Shown: positions 44,601 to 55,219, counted from the first letter of the stretch. The stretch is 64,000 nt of DNA from Actinostola sp. cb2023 (GCA_033675265.1 JAUJYZ010000580.1:62001-126000); one strand, 5' to 3'. Notes: generated from the sequence alone by a model not told the origin. Made by a program: numbers and translations.

Positions 44601-47571
44601 TTTCATTTCTGGAGTTCATTTTGACACTACTGTTCGATTTATGGGAGTTAGGGTCACGTGACCTCTTAGTGAAAGTGGCATATTACACATATTACATGTA
44701 CACATCTTCCGATGTACTCGCCGCAAACATCCATCAACTCTACTTATACTAAAATATACTGCAGCACTACGTACTGATGAAACGGATTAGTTATGGGCTC
44801 GCGCTTAAACTGCGTTCAATATTATTGGTGACCCACATTTCGTCAGGAGGGGTTAGTGGTCCCCTGGGACAATAACATCTGTTCTATTCACCCAGCCAGA
44901 AGTCTTCCCAGAAAAAAAATTCCCAGGAGAGAAAATATCAGAAAATTTTTTCCCAGGAGAGAGAATATTTTCTAACCAAAAAACACACACACACACATTA
45001 AAAAAAAGTACTTAAATAAGGTACTATTTATAAAATAAAACAATTCCCAGGAACAAAAACATTTCCTATCCATATAACCTAATATATATTCTGTATATTT
45101 CATATTTTTATGGGATAATAGTTCATTGTTCCATATAATATACAAATATAGTCAAATGCGAAAATCATTTTAGATTTCCCAGGAAAGTACTGGAAGAACA
45201 GTTATTTCACAGAACAGATACCATTAACCCCTCCTGTTTCGTAGATCTAATTTAACGATAAGCTAGATTACTGAGTAATTATTTTTATCAATGAATCTAT
45301 TGACACCGCAGACATCTGTCTAGTGCATCTATCTACATTAGAAGTAATTGAAATCCATGGCCAGGATTACGGTAGGAGCAAGCTGAAACTGATTCGGTCC
45401 AAAATAGCACCAAGTTGCTTGAAAACCAATTTTACAAAAATGATGTTGGATCATTACTATAACTAGCATTATTATGGTCCTTACTCATCATCATCAACAC
45501 CAACAATTAACAACAACAAAACAGGAACTATCGCCATGTTTGTCCTCACCATCTGATGATCCGTGATCATCAGTCATCGTCATAATACCAGTGAGGGGGA
45601 AAATGTATTTACTCAGCAATAGAATTGTGACAAATTATTGTCTTCGCTGGTATAATCATCATAATATCATAATCATATTTTTGTTTGTTTTTGGAATCCA
45701 TATATGTTTCTTGGTTTGGCCGAGAAGAACAAGATTGCATGCTGCAAATACGTAAATACAAAAACCTAAACGATGATTATTATTGCAAATATTTAAACCC
45801 ATGTAAAATGAAATAGAAATAATTATGATTAGCATAGAGAGAAACGGCCGAGTTGCTTTCGTACCGGTGAAAAACAATCCGCCCTATATCCGTCGAAAAT
45901 TTGCGATTTAAGAAGTAGATTTAAAAAGTAATGTCTAGTGTAGATAGTGAGCGAAGCAAAAAAGGTCTAAGCTTATTCCTAGTACGATTACAATCTGAAC
46001 TGATAAGATATACAGTTCAAGACTACCTTGGCAACGAGATATTGGATTGGAAGTGAGCAAAATTAGAGCTTTCAGAGTTCATTTATTCATGTGAATAGTT
46101 TGTATTTACATTGGAGTGTATAATCCTAGTTTTGTCTCTCTTTTAGTGACTGGTACTTCAAACTACTGTGCTTAGCTAGCTCATGGCGCTTTTGTTTCGA
46201 GCGTATTCTGTTGTTGTTGTCGTTGTTGCTGCTTTGAATAGACTGAAAAGCCCCGCTGTTTTACCAACGTAACTTCGACGTCCTTGGTTTATTAAAAACT
46301 ACGGGCTAGCAGTCATTTAATTATTACACAGATCCATCCTTCCTGTTAAGGAAAATAAATCTAAGCTAGTTTATTAAATCTAGCGGTTGCAGTCGGTTTG
46401 TTATAACAACAGTCTTGTCTGTGTAATTCTCTTTGGCCAGATCGACCACAACAGCCGGCCGCGCCGTTCCGATATGTTTGCACAACGGTAAACTGTTTTC
46501 AGCCGGGACACTTTTTATTATCAACACTTTGTAGTGTAATTTCCTTTTGCCATATAGTGTTATCGCTCGATTGGAGTAGAACTGTAGTCTCATTTGAGGC
46601 GACAATCTCTCATTAATTCCAAAGAAAATGAATAAATCATACTGAACTATTACAGTGCGAATCGAAAAACCGTGGGCACCCAGAAATAATTCAAAAATCG
46701 TTTATTTTCCGTTGAACAATCAGAAACGACTCTCTAACTGCAAGAAATTTATCTGACTACAAATCAGTCGAACTTCTTGCAGTTAGAGAGTTGTTTCTGA
46801 TTGTTTAACGAACGATAAACGATTTCTGAAATATTTCTGGGTGCCCACGGTTTTTCGATTCGCACTGTAATCGGCGAGCTTGAGTCTTCGAAATTACTGA
46901 ATATTCTTTCCACCACTCAGCACAATAGTTTAGACAAAAAGAATAAGTGTTTGTGCGTATCAGGATGTCTATATAACGTATCATTGACTGAGTAAAAGCC
47001 GCCATTCTTCAATTCAAATTTCAAGAGTTAGCAAGCCGTCATGGTTTTGTGTGAGCAGTACTTATTAAAATTACAATGTTTCTCAGATTTATAATACGCC
47101 GTTTAGCAGTTGACTAAATGTCAAACTCCTTTTCATAAAGCAAATCAGTTTTAATATCACTTTGAATACTCGATATTTTTTCTACAGAGTGCTCTAGTAT
47201 GAGTTAACTATAAAGTGTTGCCTTTACCTTGTTGGATATTATCGTAAGAACTTGCCACCTTTGCTCTCACAATGACTGGTATAAATGTCACTCCAGGAAC
47301 TATACCTTGTCGATTCATGGAGTCCACAGCGAATCGAAAAACTCGTTCATCCAAGCTTCCATTTACTGCCGAGAATATTCCACCTAACCAAAAGAAATTG
47401 CGGTTTATTGTGAGCATTTTGTACAAGAGTACAGAGCATGAAATGTCCAGAGCGTAAAAGTTAAATTGATCAGTGCCAGTCGCACTTACCAATTTTGAGT
47501 GTAATTTGACCCGGAGTAATTTGAACAAGTATGCACGCTGAAAGGAAAGAAATCAGGACTGCGAGAGCCAT
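26648..47571 (-). CDS. Ionotropic glutamate receptor (iGluR) subunit
   Basis: Thirteen coding exons join in frame to 829 codons: 47571-47490, 47383-47228, 43530-43261, 42379-42120, 41327-41202, 37673-37497, 33688-33641, 32852-32718, 31439-31236, 30443-30237, 29310-29162, 28681-28331, 26969-26648. Order of domains: signal peptide (MALAVLISFLSACILV); amino-terminal domain (VVAVVGPRTS, YFEGLIGVRFP, YDAVLTIAYG); S1 (LKVLVFESQPFVM, YEGFCIDLL, GKWDGIIGDL, FTISPEREKAVDFT); M1 (LWLAIVVSSIVVG); pore (FFNSLWSATASYLEQGPDG); M3 (GATYTANLAAFLTV); S2 (DLAGQSKISYGT, YAFIWDSAVLDYA); M4 (LAGVFVTLLGGVICGVV). The ligand-carboxylate Arg (PEREK) is present. The S2 Ser-Thr pair is replaced by Gln-Leu, and the acidic S2 residue is Asp in WDSAVL as in GluN1, so a non-glutamate ligand such as glycine is possible. 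The Q/R/N site is Glu. It is a plasma-membrane cation channel by family. The tail exon may be at 24.7-24.9 kb. Confidence 0.93.
27177..28279. repeat. (CTGA)n / CTGCATGA satellite in iGluR intron 12
   Basis: Over 1.1 kb of CTGA units, with 'ctgcatga' and occasional 'ctgattaa' variants in a higher-order arrangement; blocks such as 27512-27740 and 27754-28066 recur. It lies between the exons at 28331 and 26969 and ends only 52 bp from the donor. Shadow ORFs read MQSVMQS and SHAV. Confidence 0.97.
28758..28894. mobile_element. Inverted-repeat MITE in iGluR intron 11
   Basis: 'ccattttacagttc' and 'gaactgtaaaatgg' form the ends; 'gtccagtgtataa' and 'actggataagg' suggest partial internal pairing. 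Confidence 0.6.
28948..29134. mobile_element. MITE family A, copy 5
   Basis: Left 'gtatgagtgggaagtagtta', right 'cccactcatacgaaaacgac' + TCTA. The interior is almost identical in order to the 2.3-kb copy (tacggtacggttcgtgccgt, ctgatta/gttgagcaatg). It ends 28 bp from the donor of the pore exon. Confidence 0.8.
29440..30190. repeat. CAT/ATC-based satellite (catcatcatgtcatgtcatg)
   Basis: Irregular higher-order repeat built from ATC triplets and 'atgtc' pentamers, in iGluR intron 10. All overlapping ORFs (SSCHV, HHHH) are shadows. Confidence 0.95.
30541..30624. repeat. CAC/CAT microsatellite in iGluR intron 9
   Basis: Short imperfect 'accaccaccatcaccatc' tract just beyond the exon that carries the S1 Arg motif. 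It produces a Gly/Asp-rich shadow frame on the minus strand. Confidence 0.9.
31440..32100. repeat. About 19-bp tandem repeat 'attccttatttggtaacaa'
   Basis: More than 25 imperfect copies in iGluR intron 8, with frequent 'ccatatttggtaac' variants. It begins immediately after the acceptor of the S1 exon (31439), so it forms that acceptor's upstream region. A related motif in inverse orientation occurs at 55580-55965. Confidence 0.9.
32148..32657. mobile_element. Inverted-repeat element C (complete), iGluR intron 8
   Basis: Ends 'aataagccagttcacgctgt' and 'acagcgtgaagtggcttatt' begin arms of about 125 bp that include 'ggccgccattttgaattggg' and 'gatcactttgacttgccgta'. The central part is shared with 53165-53562 (for example 'gaccaatgtaggtgttttaa'). 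Confidence 0.8.
32890..33204. repeat. 11-bp tandem repeat 'ggcaaaacaaa'
   Basis: Roughly 28 copies with scattered 'aatggc' variants, in iGluR intron 7 just upstream (in the gene sense) of the acceptor at 32852. Shadow ORFs read KGKTKAKQRQN and PLFCLCFAFVL. Confidence 0.97.
33230..33452. mobile_element. PIF/Harbinger-like MITE with TTA duplication
   Basis: GGGTGCGTTCGATTGACCTT and AAGGTCAATCGAACGCACCC are perfect inverted ends, flanked on both sides by TTA (33227-33229, 33453-33455). The interior is a long hairpin of 'attccggaata' words. It is an internally deleted or hairpin relative of the larger element at 56812-60186. Confidence 0.85.
33717..33920. repeat. 57-bp minisatellite, block 1 (about 3.5 copies)
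   Basis: Unit 'tagtactcataacaccatta' + 'gccctgacctataccaatac' + 'aacacagaactatttaa'. Block 1 starts 28 bp from the 48-nt iGluR exon (33641-33688) and is cut at 'ccctgacc' by an inserted element. Confidence 0.95.
33921..35243. mobile_element. Inverted-repeat element inserted in the 57-bp array
   Basis: 'aagagaaaatgaggtaagag' on the left is mirrored by 'ctcttacctcattttctctt' on the right. Arms of about 85 bp run through 'gggcacatgatggg' and 'ttaattctatttttag'. Further inner inverted segments (about 34780-34830 against 34995-35055) make it foldback-like. No transposase seen. Confidence 0.75.
35244..35460. repeat. 57-bp minisatellite, block 2 (about 3.7 copies)
   Basis: Same unit and register as block 1, resuming at 'cctgacc' after the inserted element and ending at 'aatagta' where a second insertion begins. 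Confidence 0.95.
35461..36494. mobile_element. Second element inserted in the 57-bp array
   Basis: Ends 'gtatcacgat' and 'atcgtgatac' are inverted. Near the left end lies a hairpin 'tttgagacgtcaatattttg' against its mirror (35492-35530). No coding region recognised inside. Confidence 0.55.
36496..36653. mobile_element. Perfect palindromic MITE
   Basis: 'aaactaattgcgattttgag' and 'ctcaaaatcgcaattagttt' bound arms of about 55 bp containing 'ccacaaaatattgacgg', with a second inner hairpin 'agaaaatatattccgt'. Confidence 0.8.
36654..37283. repeat. 57-bp minisatellite, block 3 (11 copies)
   Basis: Eleven nearly identical copies with only c/t and a/g changes (cattagccc / catcagccc / cattaaccc), in iGluR intron 6. 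A GAA/TTC tract and 'ataataatat' follow to about 37370. Confidence 0.97.
37746..38356. mobile_element. Large foldback palindrome, about 610 bp
   Basis: 'ccctattttattttgctgtt' is mirrored by 'aacagcaaaataaaatagg'. Arms of nearly 290 bp include 'tgatcacgtgacctcttgcc' / 'gaggtcacgtgatcatttt' and 'caggtgtgagggcagattct'. Only a short centre with 'ggtcacgtgacc' is unpaired. Confidence 0.85.
39510..39720. mobile_element. Nested palindrome
   Basis: 'gcaatacaacacattttccg' and 'cggaaaatgtgttgtattgc' bound arms of about 95 bp around 'cactcgccgggaggctcgtg'. The outer arm sequence 'gtaaaagtgaatataaaca' also occurs at 38585, so it is related to the host element's end. Confidence 0.8.
39722..40135. mobile_element. 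Nested palindrome, about 410 bp
   Basis: 'attcaaaattttatttttca' and 'tgaaaaataaaattttgaat' bound arms of about 190 bp with very few mismatches, passing through 'tgccgttacgggccgatttt' and 'cgcgcaacttgcagtcgaga'. Confidence 0.85.
40763..40802. mobile_element. MITE family A, truncated copy 6
   Basis: Only 'gtcacggtaccgtaggtttc' + 'ccactaaacgactcta' remains, abutting the splice-donor array. Confidence 0.6.
40803..41212 (-). repeat. Tandem array of 12 copies duplicating an iGluR exon-intron boundary
   Basis: On the minus strand each unit (36 bp, or 32 bp in short variants) reads GGTTCGATACAG|GTACGTAA... then 'caccacgtgata'. The rightmost copy supplies the last 12 coding bases and donor (41202/41201) of the 126-nt iGluR exon. 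Eight of twelve copies keep CAG|GTACGT; the others have small changes, including one CAG|GCACGT. Every unit also contains a CACGTG or CACGTGA E-box-like word. Confidence 0.93.
41505..41695. repeat. (ATC)n microsatellite in iGluR intron 4
   Basis: Imperfect ATC/ACC/TTC triplets; produces a Met-rich shadow ORF on the minus strand. It lies just upstream (gene sense) of the 41327 acceptor. Confidence 0.95.
41711..41892. mobile_element. TA-bounded long hairpin MITE
   Basis: 'tacaatagtccagttccgag' and 'ctcggaactggactattgta' bound arms of about 65 bp containing 'aaaacgagtctacgtgcgaa'. Confidence 0.85.
42533..43192. mobile_element. 660-bp element with short inverted ends
   Basis: 'taaggacgttcg' and 'cgaacgtcctta' are the ends, with 'gctcgcgcg' / 'cccgcgaa' nearby. 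No coding region recognised. It lies in iGluR intron 3, between 42379 and 43261. Confidence 0.5.
43583..44664. mobile_element. 1.08-kb inverted-repeat element, iGluR intron 2
   Basis: 'gggtcacgtgaccccagccc' and 'ggagttagggtcacgtgacc' begin imperfect arms of about 65 bp (sharing 'tcgaacagcaatgtcaaaat' and 'gaactccaga'). Nested hairpin at 44391-44604: 'gcgaagtttcagctcataat' against its mirror. Confidence 0.75.
44665..46650. other. iGluR intron 2, no exon recognised
   Basis: Contains short duplications of 'cccaggagagaaaatat' around 44930, AT-rich sequence, and a Tyr/Ile-rich ORF at 45659-45877 with no recognisable homology. Nothing else supported. Confidence 0.4.
46651..46869. mobile_element. 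TA-flanked Tc1/mariner-like MITE
   Basis: TACAGTGCGAATCGAAAAAC and GTTTTTCGATTCGCACTGTA are perfect inverted ends. Arms continue with few mismatches through 'cgtgggcacccagaaat' to a second hairpin 'ctctctaactgcaagaa'. Confidence 0.9.
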
Positions 47572-48569
47572 TTTGCCATGGGATCACACGGCTGAACGAA
47601 GGACCGATTGAAACCACGTCCACTCTACAAGGTTATTATATTTATGCAAATCGACCGAGCAACAGTTCACCTCATTTGAAAGCCAACCCTTAGGTCTCCA
47701 TACTTATCAGTACGCTACGTACGTCATCATGATATTCGCATCTTTACATTAACACAAAAAATCCCTCCTAAGCGACACTACATCTTCTCAAATTAATCCC
47801 TTCACGCAAATGTCGGATGCTCTAAAAAGTAACTTTCATGTTTAAATCATTCTCGGTTTTGTTTTACCTTTGGCAAATGGTTGAATATTCCAAAATGTGT
47901 GAATTTCTTTTCGCTCAATGAAAAGGTGTTTGTTTGTGTTGAAGGTCGAGAATTGAGTTGTACGGTCAGTTAATTAGGATAATTTTTACAACTAGCTAGA
48001 GGCACGACGTAGTTTAGTATACAATATGTATGATTGGTGAGTCTCAGTTCAACAACCAGTCTCGCGTTTCGTAGTCGCACTTCTGATTGAGAAATTTGGA
48101 ATGGATTTTTGCGGCAATTTCCTTGCGGTCTACCGATTGCTTCCTTCCTCGATTCCTTCCTCCTTTTTCCTTCCTCCTTCCTTCTCTCCTGTCGTACTTT
48201 CCTTTCTGCCTTCCTGCCTTCCTGCCTTCCTTCCATACTTCGCTATCCACTTCTTTTCCGTACTATCATAAATACAAAATTCCATAGTTTTACACAGAGA
48301 AACATTTACAAGCCCTGTTGACACAATTGATTGACTCGATTACTGAGTTGCGTGTACCAGCATTAATACAAGGTAATTCCTATTAATATCGACAAACCCA
48401 TTGTGACACAAATAAATTAAAGGATTCATTCTTACTGCAGTTGAATGTCACCGCGTTTTGACAATTCTTAATCAATCAAATCGACCATCTTTAACAATTT
48501 GCTTCGAAATGTAAAAAGTCTGTCAACCACAAAAGACAGGATCTTCTTTGAGTGGAAATTAGTTGAAAG

Positions 48570-48572
<3 letters not shown>
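47572..48572. other. Upstream region of the iGluR gene
   Basis: 5' flank and putative UTR of the iGluR gene (ATG 47571). Contains a CCTT-rich stretch at about 48130-48240. No TATA box or distinct motif is recognised and no exon is supported. Confidence 0.4.

Positions 48573-48600
<28 letters not shown>
48573..48600 (+). repeat. A28 homopolymer
   Basis: Twenty-eight A residues; could be the tail of a short retroposon, but no source body was recognised upstream. Confidence 0.9.
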
Positions 48601-48727
48601 CGTGACCACAAGTAGTATACAACACAACAAATTGCGCACAAAATCGGTGGGGACCTCCTGCAAGGAAGCCATTTAAATGTTGTTTAGTACTTGATTGGCA
48701 GCTCATTAAATCGGGGAGTCATAAATC

Positions 48728-49832
48728 ATCGAGTTTGGAATCGAGTTCGAGTTCGAGTTATGGTTCGAGTTACGGTTCGAGTTATAGTTCGAGTTATGGT
48801 CCGTCCCAGTCCGACCCTGGATCCCAGGGTTTATTCGTTCTTCGACAAAACCTCTCGTGAATTCGTTGAAATTTACTTCGTGAACTGCAAATAAATATAT
48901 ATCTGCCGTGTTGTGATGTCGTGGTATTAGGAAAATACGTCAGAACTATACTATATGTAGGTGAGGTGCGTAGCCTTCAATACGTGACACAGGGAAAACC
49001 CACAGTACTGGCCATGCTTTACAATTATTCTACGCTCCGAACAAATCAATTACGAATTTCGATATAACCGGATGACATGATTGCTCGAATTTGAATAAAA
49101 CTAAAAAAACGCAATGAAAGACAACTTCAACGAGGCTTCCATCTTTAATAGAACATAAAATTTACGAATATCGAGCAATAATTTCGACTTTCATCGCGAC
49201 TGAACTACCAAGAGTTTTAGGGAAGTAACAGCATTGTGCATCGCAACACAATTAGTAGACATATCATGATAACAATGATTTGAGTCGACTGTAAAAATAT
49301 GTTTGTTTGTATAATATTGGGGTTCGTTATATCAGGGTCAAAATCCATATATTTTCTGTTTGACAGGATGAAGAAAAGTGGAAGAAAATGGTTCGTTATA
49401 CTTGTGTCATCGTTACATCGAAGTTCGATTCGGAATTATTTTGTTACTGAGGGTTTTCCTGTCTCCTGTTTCACTTATGAAAACGAAGACACGCGTATTC
49501 TAACCTACATATACAGATGGTCTATTTCCTGCCTTCACTGACAGTTCTTGACGTATTTTCCTAATACCACGACATCACAACACCGCAGATATATATTTAT
49601 TTGCACAATTTTTATTTTTCGAGTATAAAACGTTTCTTAAAATGCCCGATATACAAAAGAGAGATTTTAACAAAGTAAATTTCAACGAATTCACGATATA
49701 TACGTTATGTCGAAGAATGAATATTAAACCCTGGGATCCAGGGTTAGGACGGACCATAACTCGAACTATGACTCGAACCGTAACTCGAACCGCAACTCGA
49801 ACTCGAACTCGAACTCGATTCCAAACTCGACG
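48728..49832. mobile_element. 1.1-kb element with about 240-bp inverted repeats
   Basis: 'cgagtttggaatcgagttcg' is mirrored by 'cgaactcgattccaaactcg', and arms run through 'ccctggatcccagggttta' and 'gttgtgatgtcgtggtatta'. Each arm holds short tandem 'gagttcgagttatggttc' units. Flanks on both sides carry a related 90-bp sequence ('catttaaatg.tgtttagtac'). Confidence 0.8.
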
Positions 49833-50439
49833 TTTCGGGATTCCCATTAAATCGTGGTGTTTTTTTTTATTGGTTAATCAAAGAAACACCGACAAAATCG
49901 GCGGGGACCTCTGGTTGTTCACCTCCTGCGAGGAACCATTTAAATGCTGTTTAGTACTTGATGAGCAGCAGTTCATTAAATCGTGGTGTTTTTATTGGTT
50001 AATCAAAGAAACACCGACCAAATATTTTTACAACTCCAGTGGTGTGTCTCAAGAATTACTTGACTATATAAATAAATCATATCCTGTGGTTTGAACTCCT
50101 ATTATTTCCACTTTGCGTACGCCAAAAGCCGCAGACGACGTCTCATGCCGCGCCGAACTGTTGGCTAACCGCGGCGTATCAACGATAACAGATAATACTA
50201 CTTTGTTATCATGGAAACCAATGTCGTTGGATTATTTTGGACCAATCATGTGAAGGCAAGCTGTACTTAACTCACTAGCTATCTGGAACGGTTGACATTT
50301 TTAGAGGAATCTAAAGATCTACATTTCTACATTTCTCTCTCTCTATTTATCATATTAATACACAGTTACTTCTAGGCATATGACACTTGTTCTTTAGTTT
50401 ACTGGCGATTCTTGTTTATTAGTGAATACCGACCGAGAT
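49833..50439. other. Intergenic, no gene recognised
   Basis: Contains repeated 'tggttaatcaaagaaacacc' at about 49870 and 49999 and the second copy of the 90-bp flank sequence (49892-49990). No exon supported. Confidence 0.4.
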
Positions 50440-51152
50440 ACAGTAAAACCCCGCATATAAGAACCTGTATTTTTCAAGTTAGCCTAAAAAGGTTCTTCTA
50501 CTAATTGGTGCTTACTGGGAAATTAGACTATTTAGGTTCTTATTTTCTTAAGAAAAAATAAGTGGTTATTGTTGTTGTTTGCTACAATGGGTAATCCTCG
50601 ACACTATTATACACTACTGGAATGTGGTCAATACAGAGTGAAAACAGTACATGGGGCTACACAACTCTAGATCGACTCAGTTGATATATGGTACTGATGA
50701 TTGTCGTTGACAGTGTGTTAATCTCTCGCTGAAAAGAGGGAACTGTGTGTACAGTTACTGTTAACGTTAGAGTGTATCTATGAATGAATGAATGAATGAA
50801 AACCTCTATTTAAACAGGGTATTCCCTTCAGTAACAAAACGTACTGCTATCAATGGGAGCCCTGAATTCCTATATAAATATAAATATAAAATACTATAAC
50901 TATTAATATATATAATATTTCTTTGAAAATAATTTACAATTATTAGAACTATAAAAAAACTATGTAAAAAGTTTATACATGTTAATTGGGGGTCTACTCA
51001 ATGCCTGGCAATCTTATGTATAGTAAATTATAAAATAAGAACCTTTTCAAGGTTCTTAAAAACCACTGAGGTTCTTATTTTTTATTATATGCAGTAAAAG
51101 GTTCGGAATGTCAGTAAAGTTAAGTACTCTTTTTCACCGTGCGGGGTTTAAC
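50440..51152. mobile_element. Probable pogo/mariner-like element, degraded
   Basis: Starts 'tacagtaaaaccccgcatat' and ends with 'ccgtgcggggttta', with internal 'aaggttctta' words in both orientations. No transposase frame. Confidence 0.45.
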
Positions 51153-51169
51153 TGCCCATATTCCACATT

Positions 51170-52570
51170 AAAAATATGATCACTAGTGTACTCGCTAGTT
51201 TCAACATCAAACGCAGCCCATACTAGTGTACTCGATCGTTTCCGGTCATATTACTTTTTTATTTTAAAAGGTCCTTTAAATGTTTAATAAAGTTAAGTAC
51301 TCTGTTTTCACCGTGTTATAGATTTCCTTTAACCTTTGAATTTATCATTATACACCGACGCAGCCCATACTAGTGTACTCGCTAGTTTCCATTGAATTTA
51401 TCATTATACACCGACGCAGCCCATACTAGTGTACTCGCTAGTTTCCATGTAAGTTAGTACTCTTTTTCACGGTGTTATAGATTTCCTTTAACCATTGAAT
51501 TTATCATTATACACCGACGCAGCCCATACTAGTGTACTCGCTAGTTTCCATATAAGTTAATACTCTTTTTCACGGTGTTATAGATTTCCTTTAACCATTG
51601 AATTTATCATTATACACCGACGCAGCCCATACTAGTGTACTCGCTAGTTTCCATATAAGTTAATACTCTTTTTCACGGTGTTATAGATTTCACATATTAT
51701 TTTTTATTTTAAAAGGTTCGAAATGTCAGTAAAGTTAAGTACTCTTTTTCATCGTGTTATAGATTTTCTTTAACCTTTAAATTTGTGATTATACATCGAT
51801 GCAGCCCATACTAGTGTACTTGCTAGTTTCCATATAAGTTAATACTCTTTTTCACGGTGTTATAGATTTCCTTTAACCTTTAATTTGAATTTATCATTAC
51901 ACACCGACGCAGCCCATACTAGTGTACTCGCTAGTTTCCATGTAAGTTAGTACTCTTTTTCACGGTGTTATAGATTTCCTTTAACCATTGAATTTATCAT
52001 TATACACCGACGCAGACCATACCAGTGTACTCGCTAGTTTCCATATAAGTTAATACTCTTTTTCACGGTGTTATAGATTTCCTTTAACCATTGAATTTAT
52101 CATTATACACCGACGCAGCCCATACTAGTGTACTCGCTATCATTTCCATATAAGTTAATACTCTTTTTCACGGTGTTATAGATTTCACTACCGACGCAGC
52201 CCATACTAGTATTTTTTATTTTAAAAGGTTCGGAATGTCAGTAAAGTTAAGTACTCTTTTTCATCGTGTTATAGATTTTCTTTAACCTTTAAATTTGTGA
52301 TTATACATCGATGCAGCCCATACTAGTGTACTTGCTAGTTTCCATATATCATTATAATACTCTTTTTCACGGTGTTATAGATTTTCCTTTAACCTTTAAG
52401 TTTTGAATTTATCATTACACACCGACGCAGCCCATACTAGTGTACTTGCTAGTTTCCATTGAATTTATCATTATACACCGACGCAGCCCATACTAGTGTA
52501 CTCGCTAGTTTCCATTGAATTTATCATTATACACCGACGCAGCCCATACTAGTGTACTCGCTAGTTTCCA
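51170..52570. repeat. Complex satellite, units of about 60-130 bp
   Basis: Repeated modules 'cgcagcccatactagtgtac' + 'tcgctagtttcc', 'ctctttttcacggtgttata' and 'ttgaatttatcattatacac' in variable order and number, more than ten copies of the first module. Each copy carries 'actagtgtactcgctagt'. It lies between the iGluR and TEX14-like genes. Confidence 0.9.
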
Positions 52571-53164
52571 TATATTAGATTATATGTCGACAAAAAGACA
52601 TTTACATTTTTCTTCTCTTCCATTTTTTCTTATAGTTTATCAGTTTCAGGTAATCAAATGTATTATTTTTTTAAATATATTTTAAAAAGCATTGAGATTT
52701 TCAAATAAAGTATTGATATAAAGTATTGTGTTTAGTATTATAACAAATCCGCAAAAAAATTTGAAAACTAGAGTCACGACTAATTTAATCGTAGGAAATA
52801 AAATGGACGACACTCATTCGGGTGATATTTTGATTTTATATTTTCAGTTTTCTAACTGATATGGTGACTGTCGGTTGAAACCTCTTCAACCCACTTGATT
52901 TATACTTTAATATTTATGTTCTCTACTGGTTTTCGGCTGAATTTGAATGCTAAAATGACGTAAATTGCCGGCTAAAACTAGCCGTGTGGCATGCAGCTGG
53001 CTTTCTTCAGTTTTGCCGTGATAAAGTATGTGTTAATTACGAAATTTCTATTATCCAAATTAAAATATTTTCGCTTTCTTAGCAATAATAATAATAATAA
53101 CAAACTCTATTTTTAAGAGGGCAAACACGTAACAGTTATATACTAATAAACATTGATTGTACGA
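52571..53164. other. Intergenic, no gene recognised
   Basis: AT-rich sequence without a supported exon. Confidence 0.4.
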
Positions 53165-53562
53165 AAATTTAAATTTCGATAATCAGCAGGCATGCATGCC
53201 AGTTGTCGGACTGAAAATAAGACCAATGTAGGTGTTTTAACTACCTTTTTCGAGTCAATCTTCTTTTCACGAATGGATCTTAAAATTTCGAGCTAATTTG
53301 CATATTCACGTGCCGAACGTTTTATTTTGAAAACAAAAATGTTTTCTTAATTCTCGATTTGTTGCCTTCCAATACCCATGATATTATAAGGCATAAATAA
53401 CAAAGAAAACATCTTTTCTAAAATGGTAAGTTTTTAAAAATCCAACAAAATCGAGCGGAGTTACGGCAAATTAAAGTGATCCAGATTTCCGTATAAATTT
53501 TGCCGCGTTTGTCCCAATTCAAAATGGCGGACGACAGCGTGAAGTGGCTTATTATACTCTTT
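53165..53562. mobile_element. Element C, partial copy
   Basis: Parallels 32275-32657 base by base with scattered changes ('aagaccaatgtaggtgtttt', 'tgcatattcacgtgc', 'gcgtgaagtggcttatt'). The left arm is missing. Confidence 0.8.
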
Positions 53563-55071
53563 TAACGCCATTAGTGTGACATGGAATGATGTGTCTGCTC
53601 TCTGGCATTTCAGCGGTCTCACACAAGGCCATAAAAATAACTTTAATAAAAAAAGTGTCGCTTGTTTCATACTGAAAATCTTTTCAGCGATAATAAAAGT
53701 ACTTGAAGGCGGCGCATTTGTGTAAATCAAAAACAAAAGTTAAAGCTTTTTAGTCTGGGCGGATGTTATCGTACGTGATCAGTATGAAGTCCAATTGAAA
53801 GTCAATTTGCAAAAGTGTTCAGTTGAGAGCAAAATTGAGGAGAATTAAGAACCTCGTGCTTAAAACGTTTTTCCCCTCAGAAAGAAATTAAGGCCCTTTT
53901 ACTCCATTGATAAACATAATTGATCATATGATTACGGACTTCGTTATTACGCGGTGCCGGCCGGGAGAAACTGGTGAAAAATAGAAATACAAGAAAAAAA
54001 CAAGGGAGGAATGGGAGGGGAGCATTTTTACTCATAGAAATATACTTTTAAATTCTACACTGTAAAAATAAGATTTATTTTGTTCGACGCGGGCTTCCTG
54101 TGCTTTTCTTGCGCGCGCCGTTCACGCACCATCCATGACGTCACAAACACTTGATTAGCATTTTGATTGCAGCATTTTAATTGTAGTCTGCAGGAGGCTA
54201 GATAGATGTTCACAGCTGATTCTTATACCAAAGGTAAGCCAACGCTCTAAAGCATAAAAAAACGCTACATTTGTTGGTACGGCGATACGTTTTCAATTAA
54301 TACGTTTCGGTTTTGTATATGTTTTTGCCATTTACACCAAAACGCTCATTAACTTCGTAAACGCTACTTGGGAATTAAGCTTCTCTTCGACAGTTGAAAT
54401 GGCCCCGCTTAAAGTGACTGTTCTGTCGTGTTCTGTCTAATTTTGTTATTTATTTCAAAACTTCCACCACACAAAATAACAGGGAAAAAAAGAAAGAAAA
54501 GAAAAAAGATAAATACCCAAATTAAAGTGCTTATATATGAAGCTTTTTTTTTTGAAAATCGATTACATATGAAGTGAATAGTGGGATGTTTCAGTATTTC
54601 GTGATTTGAGCTTCGCATTTGCGAGTTATAGAGGTTTGAAATCGTGATATGCTAAATCGGTGACGTCAAAGAAATTGGCTTTTGCTGTAACTTATTTTAT
54701 TATTAACTTATTGATTATTTCAAGTAGCCGCCGCGTACTCTTTTCTGAAATGGAAAAACAAGTTTGACATCATTTATATGTTAAAGTTGTAGAAAAGTTT
54801 TTGACAGATCAAAAAAGGACAGTTTGCACAAGGGCGCTTTTGTATCATAAATTAAGCCTTATTTGACGGCATGAACACCGAATTAGCATATCATGCCACG
54901 ATTTTTCAAAACTCGCACTCAAATCACAAAATACTGATTTTTTTGGGATCAGTTTGAACGTGAGCGTTTTCATGTTTCAGTATATTATTTACTGTATTTA
55001 CTTTTGTTTATTTGTTTATTTTTGCATTGAGACATTGTGGAATGCACTCTCTTTTTATTGAATAAATAAAT
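53563..55071. other. Upstream of TEX14-like gene, no exon supported
   Basis: The region may contain the transcription start and a non-coding first exon of the TEX14-like gene, because 'ctccgcag' at 55221-55228 looks like an acceptor just upstream of the ATG. No specific promoter motif was recognised. Confidence 0.35.

Positions 55072-55219
<148 letters not shown>

Noticed and set aside
49642..50094. 150-codon ORF with RTRTRTRT motif
   Set aside because: Derived from the inverted-repeat arm of the 48.7-49.8 kb element; no splice or family support.
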